DNA of 64,000 nucleotides from the NCBI GenBank assembly GCA_028554755.1, contig JAPTOF010000016.1, positions 12,291,501 to 12,355,500 of the forward strand. Reading direction: 5' to 3'. This DNA comes from Cordia subcordata (taxonomy: Eukaryota; Streptophyta; Magnoliopsida; Boraginales; Cordiaceae). Every line of letters starts with the position of its first letter. The first letter of the stretch is position 1. Of this stretch, positions 37,697 to 50,285 are shown in pieces. The notes under the pieces were generated by a model. It did no database searches, had not been told where the DNA came from, and saw only the letters and a list, made by a program, of their open reading frames with translations. The position numbers and the translations under genes were made by a program.

Positions 37697-38803
37697 ACTG
37701 AAAGGTTCAAGGTATTAAATTCCATCTTTTGTAAGCTTTCATGTAGAGAATGTGAAACTAAAGAAACATATACAATGTGTTTGGAAGAAAGTAGGAAGTT
37801 TCTAGATTATATTGAAGAAAGATTTCAAAATGTTAAATAAAATAAGCTGGGACACAATAAAGAAATGGGATCAACTAGGCTTTCTTCAAATAACACAGAG
37901 GATTGAGCATAAGGTACTGCAAAACATACTGTAAAGTCCTCGCGGGAAAAAAATGCTTGAAGAGTACTCTAAAGAATAGTATAATGAGAAAAGGCATAAA
38001 AAGGTTAACAGTGTGCTCCTAAGACTTTTCTTTTTTTGTAGTACCTTTTTTTTATGTAATAATATTTCCTAAATATGATTCTTATGTATATTAGGTTGTG
38101 CATCATAGTAGTTCTACTTATTTTCAAATGTAACCACATCAACCCCATACCAAAGCTAGCATTACCTCAACCTTTCATAGACCAATCTACTTGCAATCTA
38201 TACACGGTGGAATGAATTCCAACATTGTACAACTCAACCATTAGTTATTCTCAAAATGAAATTCAACATAACCAATGTACCTTTGCTGACTAATTCTAAA
38301 GAGATTGTTATATGACCAAAGTCAAGGTTCTACTAGTGCCCATGACAGTCAAGTAAAATTACCAAATATATTTCTAAAATTACTTATGTTTCATTTTCAT
38401 ACTTTAACATTATAATTTGCATAAGTTTCTTAAGGTTTTGACTTAAATTTAGACTGTTTTGGTTGGGATTTCTTTAACTAAGGTGGTTTACTACAATATA
38501 ATTACGTCTATTCTTTTCCTTCTTTCTTCGAGATTTATCAATTAACTAAAGCTATTTCGTTCCTTTTTTCAAGTAATAGAGTTTTTTAGACTTTTCAGAG
38601 ATGGCTCTTCTATTCAATGCATCCAAGATTTTTAATGTGGTTTATTTTTTAATACAGGACTAGATCTAGAACTCACGGACCAAAGCCTGAAGGAAAAAAA
38701 GAATTGAGTTTGCCTCAATCTATTACAAGCTTATGCACAATGAAGTTTCATATAGTCTTTGCTAAATTGTGCTCAAGTTATTAATTTTTTTATTGACACT
38801 TTC
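37697..38803. other. Downstream of the FAR1 fossil, possibly its tail
   Basis: Around 38100-38330 the plus strand reads low-complexity Ser/His/Pro-rich sequence as in tails of FAR1-related proteins, and a basic TRSRTHGPKPEGKK stretch lies near 38665. Both are weak. Otherwise AT-rich. Confidence 0.35.
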
Positions 38804-40318
38804 TGTTAGCTTAAATATTATTTAACTGATTATTTTGATGATGCAAATTAGTATTATGTAATGCTTGTTTGAATGAATTGATAATTCTTACTAATAGTCT
38901 TTTTAAAGAATGCCTTTAGTATATTAGTCTTAGCAAGATGTTGGAGTGCAAAATGAAGATTTTTTAAGCTTATGGAGGATATCAAGATTGATCGTGCCTA
39001 AAGCGTATCCCATGGCATGGAGAAAGTATTCAACCGAAGATTATGGAAGAAGAAGAAGAGGGAGTCAAAAGGCGGAAACCAGGTGACATAAGGAGTACCA
39101 GTTATGCTCACTTGTGTTTGGCCTCGATGATGCTTGATATAGCTCTTGTTTGCATGATTTCCTTTATAACTTGATAAATGCTTTACTCCCAAAAATTGTT
39201 TATGAAAATCAAATGTGCTTTAAGTTTTTTTAGATCTTTAACAAAACACAAATTGATCTTCGAAAACATGTTCTTGATCTTAAATGTTGTTTTTCAAGTG
39301 CTTGTTAAAGTGTTCTTATTTTGTTTAATTGATTTAAACCTTTAAAGAAGTGTTAGAAACTTATTCAAAGCAAAAAGAGGCTTTTTTTTAATGAAAATTG
39401 GCAGCTAGAAAATAGTTTTTGAGCTGCCGGTTGATCGGCAAAGCCCTGTGGCCAACCGGAAATTCCAATGAGGAATGGAAATGCTTCCGGTCACTTCTCC
39501 GATCGACCAGACCATCGATGGGCAACTACATAGATTTTCTATTTTTTGACGTTGATAGTACATTTCTCACTCCTATAAATACCACATTCACCCCCAATTC
39601 GGAAATAACTCTATAATTTGAATTTCAAGTATTTCCTAAGACAGTTTTCATCTTTTCAAACACTTTTACTTAGGAATCATTCTTGTAAGCTATAAATTTG
39701 CATTAATCTTGAGAAAACTATGAGACTTTCATTTTCATATCTAGTTTTTTAGAAGTTATAGTGATTTAGCTTGAAGAAACCTTTCTTTTGTTGTTAATAC
39801 ATGCACACCATAGCTTGACTATCTTGGGAAGATCGTAAAGCTCAGTGGGTGTAGGACAATCCTTAGCAAAAAGGGGTTTTGCTTAGGTTCTTTCGAATGG
39901 GCTCCAAAGAGGTGTAAAGAGTTGGTTTAAGCTTCACCAACATTTGAAGAAGCTTGATATTGGAGGGTTGATTCAAGTCCTAATGGGAGAATCTTTAGGC
40001 GGTGGATGTAGGCTTTGCTGAACTACCTAAAAATGGTATTATCTTTCTCTCTCTCTCTCTCTCTTCTCTTGATCTCTAGTTATTTTCACTATTGCACTCA
40101 ACATGTTCGATGAAATACCTCAACTAATGTGCTTGTCATTTTTATGCTAAAAAGTTTGTTATTTTGCTTGATTATGTTTGTATCTCTCTAAGGAACATCA
40201 TATTTGTGCTTTAATTGATTTGTTTTGTATTTTGTGAAATTGATTTTCAATTTGCAAAAAAAAAAAATCCTCTATAGCTAAATTCACCCAATCCCTTTTA
40301 GTTATATTGCCACCTACA
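38804..40318 (+). repeat. Sirevirus 5' LTR
   Basis: 1515 bp, TGTTAGC...CCTACA. Contains a (TC)n run at about 40040-40064 and a poly-A tract at about 40256. A short ORF at 39419-39616 inside it is not considered a gene. Confidence 0.8.
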
Positions 40319-40336
40319 TTTGGTATCTAGAGCTAG
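40319..40336 (+). other. Sirevirus primer-binding site
   Basis: TTTGGTATCTAGAGCTAG, close to the TGGTATCAGAGC complement of initiator tRNA-Met with one inserted base. Confidence 0.75.
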
Positions 40337-40372
40337 GGTTCTGTGTAAGTTTAACCACTAGTAGAATATATT

Positions 40373-43300
40373 ATGGCAAATAACATTGATCTCTCACCTA
40401 TTGATCGATTGTCTATTAACAAGACCACTATATTTGATGGTACCAATTATGCATTTTGGAAGTTGAGAATGAAATTATTTATTCAATCACATGACTATAA
40501 GGCATGGAGGGTCGTTGTGAATGGACCTCATGTACCTATGAAATAGAGGGTGATAGGATGGTTCCTAAGCTGAAAATGAATGGGATGATCATGATATGAT
40601 GCTTGAACAAATTAATGCTAAAGCTTTGTATATCTTATTTGCCAGTTTGAACACCACCAAGTTTGCTAGGGTTATGGGTTGCATATCAGCTAAGGAACTT
40701 TGGGACCAACTTGAAGTGACCTATGAGGGGACTAGTCAAGTTAAAGAGTCTAGAATTAACATACTTGTTCAAAGATATGAAGCTTTTATGATGGAATCAC
40801 ATGAAACTATTGAACAAATGTTTGCTAGATTTCTTGAAATTACTAATGGCATCAAGGCACTTGGAAGGGAATACTCTAATACAGATGCGGTGAGAAAAGT
40901 GCTAAAGAGCCTACCATCATCTTGGCAAGAAAAAGCAATGGCGTTGCAAGAATCCAAGGATCTCAACACCTATCAATTGAATGAACTGATTGGATTACTT
41001 ATGACCTTTGAACTTGAGAGAAAAGCTCATGAAGAAAAGGATAGGAGAATGAAGAAATCCATGGTTCTTGTGGCATTCAAGCAAGATGCAAGTGATGATG
41101 ATGATGGTAGTAATGATGACTCAGATGAGAAGATGGCACTCCTTGCTAGAAACTTCAATAAGTTCATAAAGTACAAGAAATGAAGAAAAGGCACTACATG
41201 AAACAACTTCAAGAGAAAGGGCAAAGAGATTAAAAAACCAAGGGACGGAAAGAACGAGGAGTTTAAATGCTTCAATTGTAACAAGTCCAAGTATATTAAA
41301 GCCAATTGCCCCAAACTTTTAAAATCAAAATATGGCAAAGGCAAAGGCAAGGCACTCAAAGCAACTTGGGATGTCACAGATAGCGAAGAAGAATCGGAGG
41401 AAGAGCATAAGGTTGCTAACTTTGTTTGTCTTATGGCAAACGAAAATGAGGTAAAATTTATCCCTTATGATTCTAGTACTTCTCTTTTAGGTGATGAAAG
41501 TGATGAGTATACCTTTGAGGAATTGCAAGAAGCTTCTGGAAAATTGCATGATGATCTTCTACTTGCTTTGAACAAAAACAAATGCTTGCAAAAGAAGTTG
41601 AAATTTGCATTGAATGAGAAAGAAACTTTGGAAAAGGATAATGCATCTCTTGTTAAGAAAATTGAGACTTTGGAAAAGAAAAATGGCTCTTTTACTTGAG
41701 ATTTTGTGAAGTTTGAAAAAGAAGTAAAGGATTTGAAAAACAAGAATGAGAATTTGAATGACATTTTTCAAAAGTTTACAAATGGAAGGGAGAACTTTGA
41801 AAAACTTCTTGGATCTCAAAGATGGCATTTGACAAAAGTGAAGCTGGTTTTAATCCTACTTTAAAACAAAAAGAAAACCTACTTTGTGAAAGCATCGACC
41901 TCTACTACTCTCTTGAAATCCTCTATTGTTTGCACTTATTGTGAAAAACATGGGCACATTTTCGCTCATTGTTACTACAAGAGACTTCGTGATATAGACA
42001 TTCTTCTTCCTCATTGGCAATGACCCAAATGGGTTGTGAAAGCCAAATATTAAAGATTTTATGCCAAGGACCCAAAGGATTTGAGGACCCACAAATAAAA
42101 CAGCTTGTACTTATTTTGTTATTAGTAGGCATGCCATGTGAGCGAACATAGCAAGAAGAAATGGATTTTGTTTAGTGGGCGCTCCAAACATATGACGGGT
42201 GATCCTTCATTGTTCTATAACTTTAATAATGTCAAAGGAAGAAATGTTGCCTTTGGAGACAATAGCAAAGGAAGAATAATTGGCAAGGGAATCATTGCTA
42301 ACAAAAATTCTATTACTATTCATAATGTCTTGCTTGTTGAAGTGCTTAAGTTCAATTTGCTTAACATTAGTCAATTATGTGACAAAGGGCATGAAGTTGT
42401 GTTCAAATCCACTAGTTGCATCATTTATGATTGTGATAGCAATAATGTGATATTTGTTGCAAATAGAAATGATGATGTGTACACAGTAGAGATTGATCAA
42501 CTTGATAATCAAAGTGTTACTTACTTGTCCGTTATGCATGAAAATTTTTTCTTAGAGCATAGAATGCTAGGACATGTGAGCATGAGCATTTTGAAAAATT
42601 TGTCGAAAAATGATCTTTTTAGAGATTTGCCAAAACTCAAGTTTTGAAAAAGATGAAGTTTGTGATGTATGCCAATTAGGAAAACAACACAAAACCTCTT
42701 GCAAATCCATCAACAAGGTTTTAACTACTAGGTTATTACAATTGTTGCACATGGATTTGTTTAGACCAATTGATATGGTTAGCCTAGATGGTTTTAGGTA
42801 CACTTTTGTTATTGTAGACAATTATACTAAGTTCACTTGGGTCATGTTCCTTGCTCACAAAAATGAAGCCTTCAATGAATTTGCTAGATTATGTAGAAAA
42901 GTGCAAAATGGGAAAGGCTATTTTATAACTTACATATGTAGTGATAATAGTACGGAATATGTGAACACTTATTTTATGCATTTTTGTGATGGGCATGGCA
43001 TTAAGCATAACTTTTTTGCTCCTCAAACTCCTCAACAAAATAGCATAGTAGAGAGGAAGAATCATACTTTACAAGAAATGGCAAAGACTATGCTCAAAGA
43101 ACACAACTTGCCAACATACTTTTAGAGCAAAGCTATTAACACGGCATATTATGTGCAAAATCGTGTGCTTATTAGACCCATTTTGAACAAAATTCCTTAT
43201 GAACTTTGGCATGACAAAACTCCTAAAATCTCCTATTTTAAATTCTTTGGTTGCGAGTGTTCTATATTGAATACAAAGGACCACTTGAGAAAATTTGATG

Positions 43301-45219
43301 CTAAGTCCGATGAGGGTATCTTTTTGGGTTATTCCACTAAGAGCAAGGCTTATAGAGTTTATAATAAAAGAATTATTTTTGTGGAGGAGTCAATGCATGT
43401 AACATTTAATAGACTAACCCATTTGAGCCGAGAAAGGATGTTGATGATGGATGTTATCTCTTGGAAAGGACAACACTTAAAGATCAACCATCTACGAGTA
43501 AAGAGATTTCCACTAAGCAAGATAATGCACATCAAGGAGAGGACTCAGGAGACAAGGTGAATGAAGAACAAATTTCAAATCAAGAAAATATCTTGGAGCA
43601 AAAAGAGGCTAATGTTGATTTGCTAAGAAGTTGGAAATTTGTGAGACATCACCCTAGAGAGCAAATTATTGGTCATCCAAACAAAGGCATAAGAACTATG
43701 TGTGATCTTAATAGTTCTTGTGAGCATTGTGCATTTATCTCACATATAGAGCCTAAGAATGTTAGTGAAGCCTTGCTAGATGAAAATTGGATAATGGCTA
43801 TGCAAGAGAAACTTAATCAATTCACTAAAAACAAGGTGTATGAATTAGTTAAGAGACCTAGAGACCACCTGGTAATTGGTACTAAATGGGTTTTTAGAAA
43901 CAAACTTGATGAAACTAGTGTAGTAATTAGGAATAAGGCTAGACTTGTGGCTCAAGGATATAATCAAGCAGAGGGAATTGACTATGATGAGACCTATGCC
44001 CCCGTAGCTAGATTAGAGTCAATTTGCATGTTGCTTGCATGTTGCTTGTTCTATGGTCTTTAAGCTTTACCAAATGGATATGAAAAGTGTCTTTTTGAAT
44101 GGTTTTATTAAGGAAGAGGCATATGTTGAACAACCTTTGGTTTTGATGATTCATGTTTTCCAAATCATGTTTACAAACTCAAAAAGGTTTTATATGGTTT
44201 GAAATAAGCGCTTAGGGCTTATTATGAAAGGTTTAGTGGTTTTCTTGTTGAAAATAATTTCAAAAGAGGAAAATTAGATTCAACTTTGTTTCTAAAAAGA
44301 CATAAAGATGATATCTTACTTGTGCAAATTTATGCGAATGATATTATATTTGGTGCTACTAATGTTGCCTTGTGTGAAAGTTTTGCTAAGTGTATGAACA
44401 AGGAATTCAAAATGAGTCTGATGAGAGAGTTAACATTCTTCCTTGAATTTCAAAAGAAAACAAACGAAGGAAGGAATATTTGTCAACCAAGCCAAGTACA
44501 CAAAAGAAGTTATCAAGAAATTTGGGCTTGAAGATGCCAAAGAAATCAGCACTCTAATGAGTCCCTCTTCTAAGCTTGACAAGTATGAGAAGGGTAACCT
44601 CGTGAATGAGAAAAGGTATAGAGGTATGATTGGTAGTTTGCTTTATTTGATAGCCTGTAGGCTGGACATCATATTTGTTATATGTTTATGTGCTTGTTTC
44701 CAATCTAGTTCTAAAGAATCTCATTTAGTTGCTGTGAAGAGAATAATTAGATATCTTAAAGGCATAATTGATTTAGGACTTTGGTATGCTAAAGGAACCT
44801 TGTTTGATTTATGTAGTTATTCCAATGCAAATTTTGTTGATTGTAAGGTTGACCAAAAAAGTACAAGTGGTACATGTCAATTTCTCAATGATTCCTTGAT
44901 GTCTTGGTTGAGTAGGAAGCAAAATAGTGTTGCTATTTTTACAACCAAGGCCGAATACATTGCTGCCGGTTCATGTGTTGTTCAAATTTTGCGGATGAAG
45001 CAAAACTTGTTTGATTACGGTTTGCTTTATGATCATGTTCCCATCTTTTGTGATAATACTAGTGCTATAAATCTCACTAAGAACCTCATCCAACATTCTA
45101 GAACTAAACATATTGAGATTAGGTACCACTTCATTAGGGATCATGTGCAAAAAAATGATATTGTGCTTGAATTCGTTGACAGTTTGCATCAAGTTGCCAA
45201 ATTTTTACAAAACCTTTGA
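40373..45219 (+). pseudogene. Sirevirus gag-pol remnant
   Basis: Gag starts at the ATG at 40373, changes frame, and continues at 40596-41180. Zinc knuckles follow (CFNCNKSKYIKANCP near 41268; CTYCEKHGHIFAHC near 41930). The protease motif reads WILFSGRSKHMTG, so the catalytic Asp is lost. Integrase covers about 42560-43560 (LLHMDLFRP, CSDNSTEY). RT covers about 43740-44540 and reads YANDIIFG in place of YVDDIIFG, so one catalytic Asp is lost. RNase H ends at 45219. In-frame stops and frame changes occur throughout. Non-functional. Confidence 0.85.
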
Positions 45220-45789
45220 ATGAACACAAAATTTTCAAAATAAGAAGAGAAATTGGAATGCAAATTTATACTTAATTTGTGTTTGTATAATTCAAGTTTG
45301 CTTGTTTTGGATTGAAATTAAATCTAAAAGCATGATTGAGATGCAAAACTATGTTTAAAGTTCATTTTAAGAAAAAATGTTATGTTTTTTTGTGAAAAAT
45401 GGACTTAAAATTGAGTTAAGTTGCACAAAAATTGCTTCTTTTTTTTTTTTTTGCCAAAAGAGGTCTGACGGTAGACCTCTAGAGGCTTTCAGTCGACTGC
45501 TAGGACACCAGGCACTTCCAGTGAGTAAAACTGGCTTTGCCAATTGACTGACTGGCTTTGCTAGTCAACTGACAAAGTCAGCCACAGCTATTTTAAAACC
45601 CAATTTTGGCTCATTGTCTTCATTCTCTCTTTCATTATTGAAACCCTGACCCTAATTTCTCTCAAACCCCAATTCTTAAACACCTATTAACATAAAAAAT
45701 CTTCCAAAATTACTTCAAAACTTGCATTACCTATATCATAAAGACCATTCTTACATCATTATTTCTTCAAAATTTGTATCAAAATAGTG

Positions 45790-46827
45790 GATCCAAGAAT
45801 AGGGAAGGTCAAACTCTGTCTTCTAAAAGACTAAGAACAAGTTCTCCACCATCTCAAACTCAACGACCACCATGACCATAACCTATACCACCAGATGATT
45901 TGCCAAAAAGGGATGTACATGGATGAAAAATTCGTTATGGAAGATACCTTATGGATGCAAATCTTATGGGAACAAGGGTGATTGAACTTCTTCGGGAACA
46001 AGGTTGGTATGGTTTTACTCACGTTAAATGTGAAGTTTAACCTATGGTTTATCAATTCTACTCTCATGTGTTAGAAGTTAAAGGTCTTAAACCTCTATTG
46101 AATCTTGGGTCAATGGCATGCATAGATTCATAAATGAGGAAACTTTAGAAAAGATTTTTGGATTGCCAATTGAAGGAGAGAAAGAGTATTCTGCTAAAGG
46201 TTGGCCCTTAGGAAAAAAGCCAACAAGAGATGCTGCTTTGGAATTTATTTGGAAAGATATTAATAGTTGAGAATTGGAGATTAAACTCCTTACAAAAATG
46301 TTTTAGATCCTGAGAAAAGGATTATGAACAAGATCTTTAATGAATTGTTGATGCCTAGGAAGATGAGTGATAATCGGGTTGGTTACTTTGATGCATATAA
46401 CATGTATTTTGTGTTTGGGAAGCAAAAAGTTGCATTGCCCTATATCATATTTAATCATATGGTGCATCTTGCTGAAAGGGGTCAACACTTAGGATATGGG
46501 ATGGTACTTACTCAAATTTTCAAGCATTTTAAAGTTCTTTTGATAAATGACCCTAAGCTAAAGGGATTCAATTGGTATTTCAACATGGGCTATATCAATC
46601 AAATGACAATCTATTGGTATAATGGAACAATGATAACTGAGGCTCAGTTTAAGAGTTTACTAGCTGATATCCAAGCGCAAATTAGAGAAAGGTCAAGAAA
46701 CCACACCATTTTCACATTGCCAGTTACAGGTCTCGCAATTGAGGAGCTTCAGAGACAGGCACATGAAGAGGCTCGAGATGAAGTTCAAGATATTCTAGGT
46801 GAGGCAGAAAGGGAAGAACAGGCTTGA
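45790..46827 (+). pseudogene. Post-pol ORF of the Sirevirus (envelope-like/ORF2 position)
   Basis: A degenerate reading region starts near 45790 and becomes open at 46324-46827 (167 codons; NRVGYFDAYNMYFVFGKQ and QMTIYWYNGTMITEAQFKSL), with a charged, probably coiled-coil tail rich in Glu and Arg. Sireviruses often carry an extra ORF here, sometimes called envelope-like although its function is unproven. I see no clear signal peptide or membrane segment in the surviving part. The upstream half is broken by stops. Confidence 0.55.
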
Positions 46828-46979
46828 GGAGGAAATATAAAAATTCAAGAACCCGTTATTGTTTGTTTTGTGGATGTTTGCCAAATTTGCTATACATGAG
46901 AATGAAGGATATGTGCTATATATGTGGAGAAGAATATGCTTGATGGGATTGAATAAAATTGCCTATTAAATGTGCACAA

Positions 46980-47133
46980 ATTGAGGGGAAGCCATGTCTA
47001 TGAAGACTCTATTTTAATATATATTAGCTTGATATGATTATTTTCTTTTATATGCTTGTGTTGAGGGGGAGTTAAAAATTTTTAGATTCCACACATATCA
47101 ATGTTAATTTGTCATCATCAAAAAGGGAGAAAT
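46980..47133 (+). other. Multiple polypurine tracts before the Sirevirus 3' LTR
   Basis: TTGAGGGGAAG at 46981, TTGAGGGGGAG at 47061 and AAAAAGGGAGAAAT just before the LTR at about 47120-47133. Several purine tracts upstream of the 3' LTR are a described feature of Sireviruses. Confidence 0.65.
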
Positions 47134-47848
47134 TGTTAGCTTAAATATGATTTAAGTGATTATTTTGATGATGCAAATTAGTGTTATGTAATGATTGTTT
47201 GAATGAATTGATAACACCTTTAGTATGTTAGTCTTAGCAAGATGTTGAAATGCAAAATGAAGATTTTTTAAGCTTATGGAGGACGTCAAGATTGATCGTG
47301 CCCGAAGCGTGTCTCATGGCATGGAGGAAGTATTCAAGTGAAGATTATGGAAGAAAAGAAAATGGGGTCACAAGGCAGAGACGAGGGGACAAAGGGGTAC
47401 TAGTTATGCTCACTTGTGTTTAGCCTCGATTATGCTTGATATAGCTCTTGTTTGCATAATTTCCTCCATAACTTGATAAATGCTTTACTCCCAAAAATTG
47501 TTTTTGAAAATCAAATGTGCTTTAAGTTTTTTTTTTAAAGAATTTTTAACAAAACTCAAATTGATCTTCAAAAGCATGTTCTCGATCTTAAACAGTGCTT
47601 GTTGAAGTGTTCTTATTTTGTTTAAATCATTTAAACCTTCAAAAACGTGTTAGAAGATTGTGTAAAGCAAAAGGGGCTTTTTGATGAAAACTGGCAACCA
47701 AAAAATAGTTCTGGAACTGCCGATCAGTTAATCGGCAAAGCCATGTGGCTGACTGGCAATTCGAGTGAGGAATAGAAATACTGCCCGGTCACACCTCCAG
47801 TCAATTAGACCATCGACCGGCAACTGCATAGATTTTCTATTTTTTGAC
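47134..47848 (+). repeat. Sirevirus 3' LTR, truncated
   Basis: Matches the left LTR from its TGTTAGC start through ATTTTCTATTTTTTGAC, then ends. The missing half (about 800 bp) was not found downstream in the window. Confidence 0.8.
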
Positions 47849-49965
47849 TGATATCGCTAATTGAGCACAAGCCTAAATAGCCCGTAAGCGCATGGGTCGT
47901 GTGTAGTACGGTGTGTGCGAGTGCGAGGTCGAATCCACGGGGAGGCCTAATGTGTATGGTGTTCTAAGCTAAGTGCGTCCTAAAGAGCTACTTGTTGGGG
48001 TCCTAACTACAATGTTTTTGGTGTTTTTGGTTTGAAGGGAGCTCGGGAAAAGTAAACCTAATCCAAGAACAAGGAAATAAAAAGGTAGCGCGTATGTGTG
48101 TGATGGGGGAATCAAGCGATCTAAGGGGATTCAAATGTTGGAAATGGGAGACTAAGGTGATTACATCTTGTTTATGGTGATTACTACGTCTTTTTAGGGT
48201 TACTTGATGGATTATACTAAGTGCTCTAATCTAGACCTATAATTAGCCTCCTAATTGATACCGTAAGCCTCAGTGCGGGTCCGTCCCTAGGTGGCGATGC
48301 CTAGTAGTACGGCGTGGTCTTTATGACTTAGGAATTAGGGCTAGCCAATAAGATTCTAGGTGAGTGTAGATCAATCTAACCTTAGCACTTAGTCCTCTAA
48401 TTAGTTCCCCAATCTGGCCCTAGGACTCGGTGCGAGTCCGTCCCTAAGCTTCGCCTCACTCAGAGCTACGGCGTGGTCCTTATGAACCTAGGGTGTTAGG
48501 GTGGACTAACTAGCCTTCCTAAGTGAACTAAGGTCAACTAAACCTATTCGGACTCCTATTGGCTGGATTTAAAGCCAAAGGGGACTTGACCTAGGCTAGA
48601 TACTAGTTGTGCACCATCGATCGCATCACAATTAGCAGAAATTGACATAAAGCGCATGGCAAACACATCTAGGGCATGGCATTTGAGAATACACCGGTAT
48701 ATTCTACTACTAAACACATAGACATGTTTAGATTACACCAATTTAAGCAATAGCACCCGACATGCATGCAATAGAAGCTAGTTATGATATTAAGTATGCT
48801 AACACACACATAGACATGTATGTAGTCATACCCACTTCAGTAGTCACCATACAAACACATAGACATGCTAGCATAATGATTTAGAAATAGTTAATAGCAC
48901 AATAGACTTCAATATATATATGCTACATCATTGAGGCATTTCAACAAACACATAGACATGTATGTAAAATAGCCTTTGAAGCCATAAGCATAAGGCATAT
49001 ATACATAAATCCATCAAGTTTCCATTAATATAAAGTAGTAATCAATCCGTAAATACAAGATATAATCACCTACATAGCTCTAATTAAACATAATTAGACT
49101 TAGGATAAAAGAGAGATACCCTTCTATCCATAGCCAAGCTTTACAAACCATGAGCTATGCCCCAAATCCTAGTGTTTGATCCTCTTAGATCCTTGATTCC
49201 AAGTGTTAAATGTGTTTAGAAGTGAGTGTGTGAGGTGATTTTTGGTGGATTTTAGGTTTAGGGAAATGGGTGTTTGATTTGGGTGTTCTTCCCCATCAAA
49301 AAGGGCTGAAAAGTGGCTTAAATTGAGCTGTTAACGCGTCCAGCCGGTCAACCGGCTTTGGGCCTAAGTCGTCCGGCCAAAATTGGCCTAGGTTCTGATC
49401 CGGCCGGTCGACCTAGCTGGTCGACCGGCTTGGTCGTCCGGCCTAGACAGAGGCAAACCAGTCTTGATAGTAAAATGGTCATATCTTGCTCGTTTTAGCT
49501 CTGATTCGCGCACCGTTTTTTTCTATGGCTTTGTATCGTCGTGGGGGATCTCCCAAGCCATCTTTTGCAACCTCAAACATATCCAAAATTTTTCCATGTC
49601 CTTTTTAGATTGCAAGATCCGAATTTGGCTCACGTTGCGCTTGGTTTCGCCTCGGTCGCTCTTTCTTTCGTCTGACCACTTCCAAAAGCACTTTTCTTCA
49701 TTCCTTTGCGTCCAAAACACTCTTGGATTTGCTCCGCACTTTAATCACCCTCAATTAAGCTCCAATTATCTCTCCAAATCACACCTAAAATAAGCAATAA
49801 ACGCACATTAGTGTAACATTTAAGTCTTTACTTCAACTATGAACATTTAAACCTTAATATGCACAATTATGACCTAAATGCTATACTAATACATTAAATG
49901 AAGCTCAAAACACCTCAAAACAAGTATATACATGCAATAGATAAACACACAAAACAAACACATCA
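47849..49965 (-). repeat. Long LTR of a gypsy-like retrotransposon
   Basis: 2117 bp beginning TGATATCGC and ending CACATCA. On the minus strand the purine tract GGTTTGGGGGTGT (49978-49966) lies just outside, so this is the 3' LTR of a minus-strand element. The CGCATGGGTCGT...GAGGTCGAATCCACGGGGAGG segment near its left end resembles long plant gypsy LTRs. It contains repeated motifs (two related blocks with TCCGTCCCTA near 48280 and 48436, and four ACACATAGACATG). The 1420-base stretch before 49270 has no ORF. Confidence 0.6.
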
Positions 49966-50285
49966 ACACCCCCAAACCTTCTCCTTGCTTGTCCCCAAGT
50001 AAGCCCAAACCTAAGTTTACCTTTAAAGTCAATACAAAGGGTTGCCTAAGGAATTGACTTGCTATCATGGTTAGCGTAAGAAGCATGAATGGGGCATTCC
50101 TATTATGAAGAGATCCTCAAGTCTCTTCGGATCCTCCCTCTACTCATAAAGGGCCTCGAACCTTGTGGGAAGTTCCTGAGTAGCCGAACCACCACAAGCT
50201 TAGGATTCTAACGCACACACTTGGGATGTTGAGATTTTGTGCCCCCTTCACTTTGTTCAGACCTCTAAGGTTGGAAGAATTTACG
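49966..50285 (-). mobile_element. Internal 3' remnant of the gypsy-like element
   Basis: Starts with the polypurine tract at its LTR border. Continues with non-coding sequence (CTTGCTTGTCCCCAAGTAAG) similar in style to plant gypsy 3' regions. It stops where Mutator transposase similarity begins; no gag or pol and no second LTR follow. Confidence 0.5.

Larger units (their letters stand above)
38804..47848 (+). mobile_element. Sirevirus-type copia retrotransposon, right LTR truncated
   Basis: Left LTR (38804-40318), primer site, gag, pol and an additional downstream ORF region, then a polypurine tract and the first 715 bp of the right LTR, all on the plus strand. The right LTR stops abruptly at TTTTTGAC (47848), where another element begins. 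Long LTRs, the post-pol ORF and repeated purine tracts before the right LTR fit the Sirevirus lineage. Many stops and frame changes show an old, inactive copy. Confidence 0.85.

Noticed and set aside
41433..41699. 88-codon coiled-coil-like ORF as a host gene
   Set aside because: It is the Lys/Glu-rich gag part of the Sirevirus between two zinc knuckles, in the element's frame order.
47920..47960. tRNA-like GAGGTCGAATCCACGG segment
   Set aside because: It resembles a T-loop box, but no cloverleaf can be completed around it; it is a usual part of this type of long LTR.
49464..49793. 109-codon plus-strand ORF
   Set aside because: Lies inside the gypsy LTR, without recognisable similarity; it is a chance frame.
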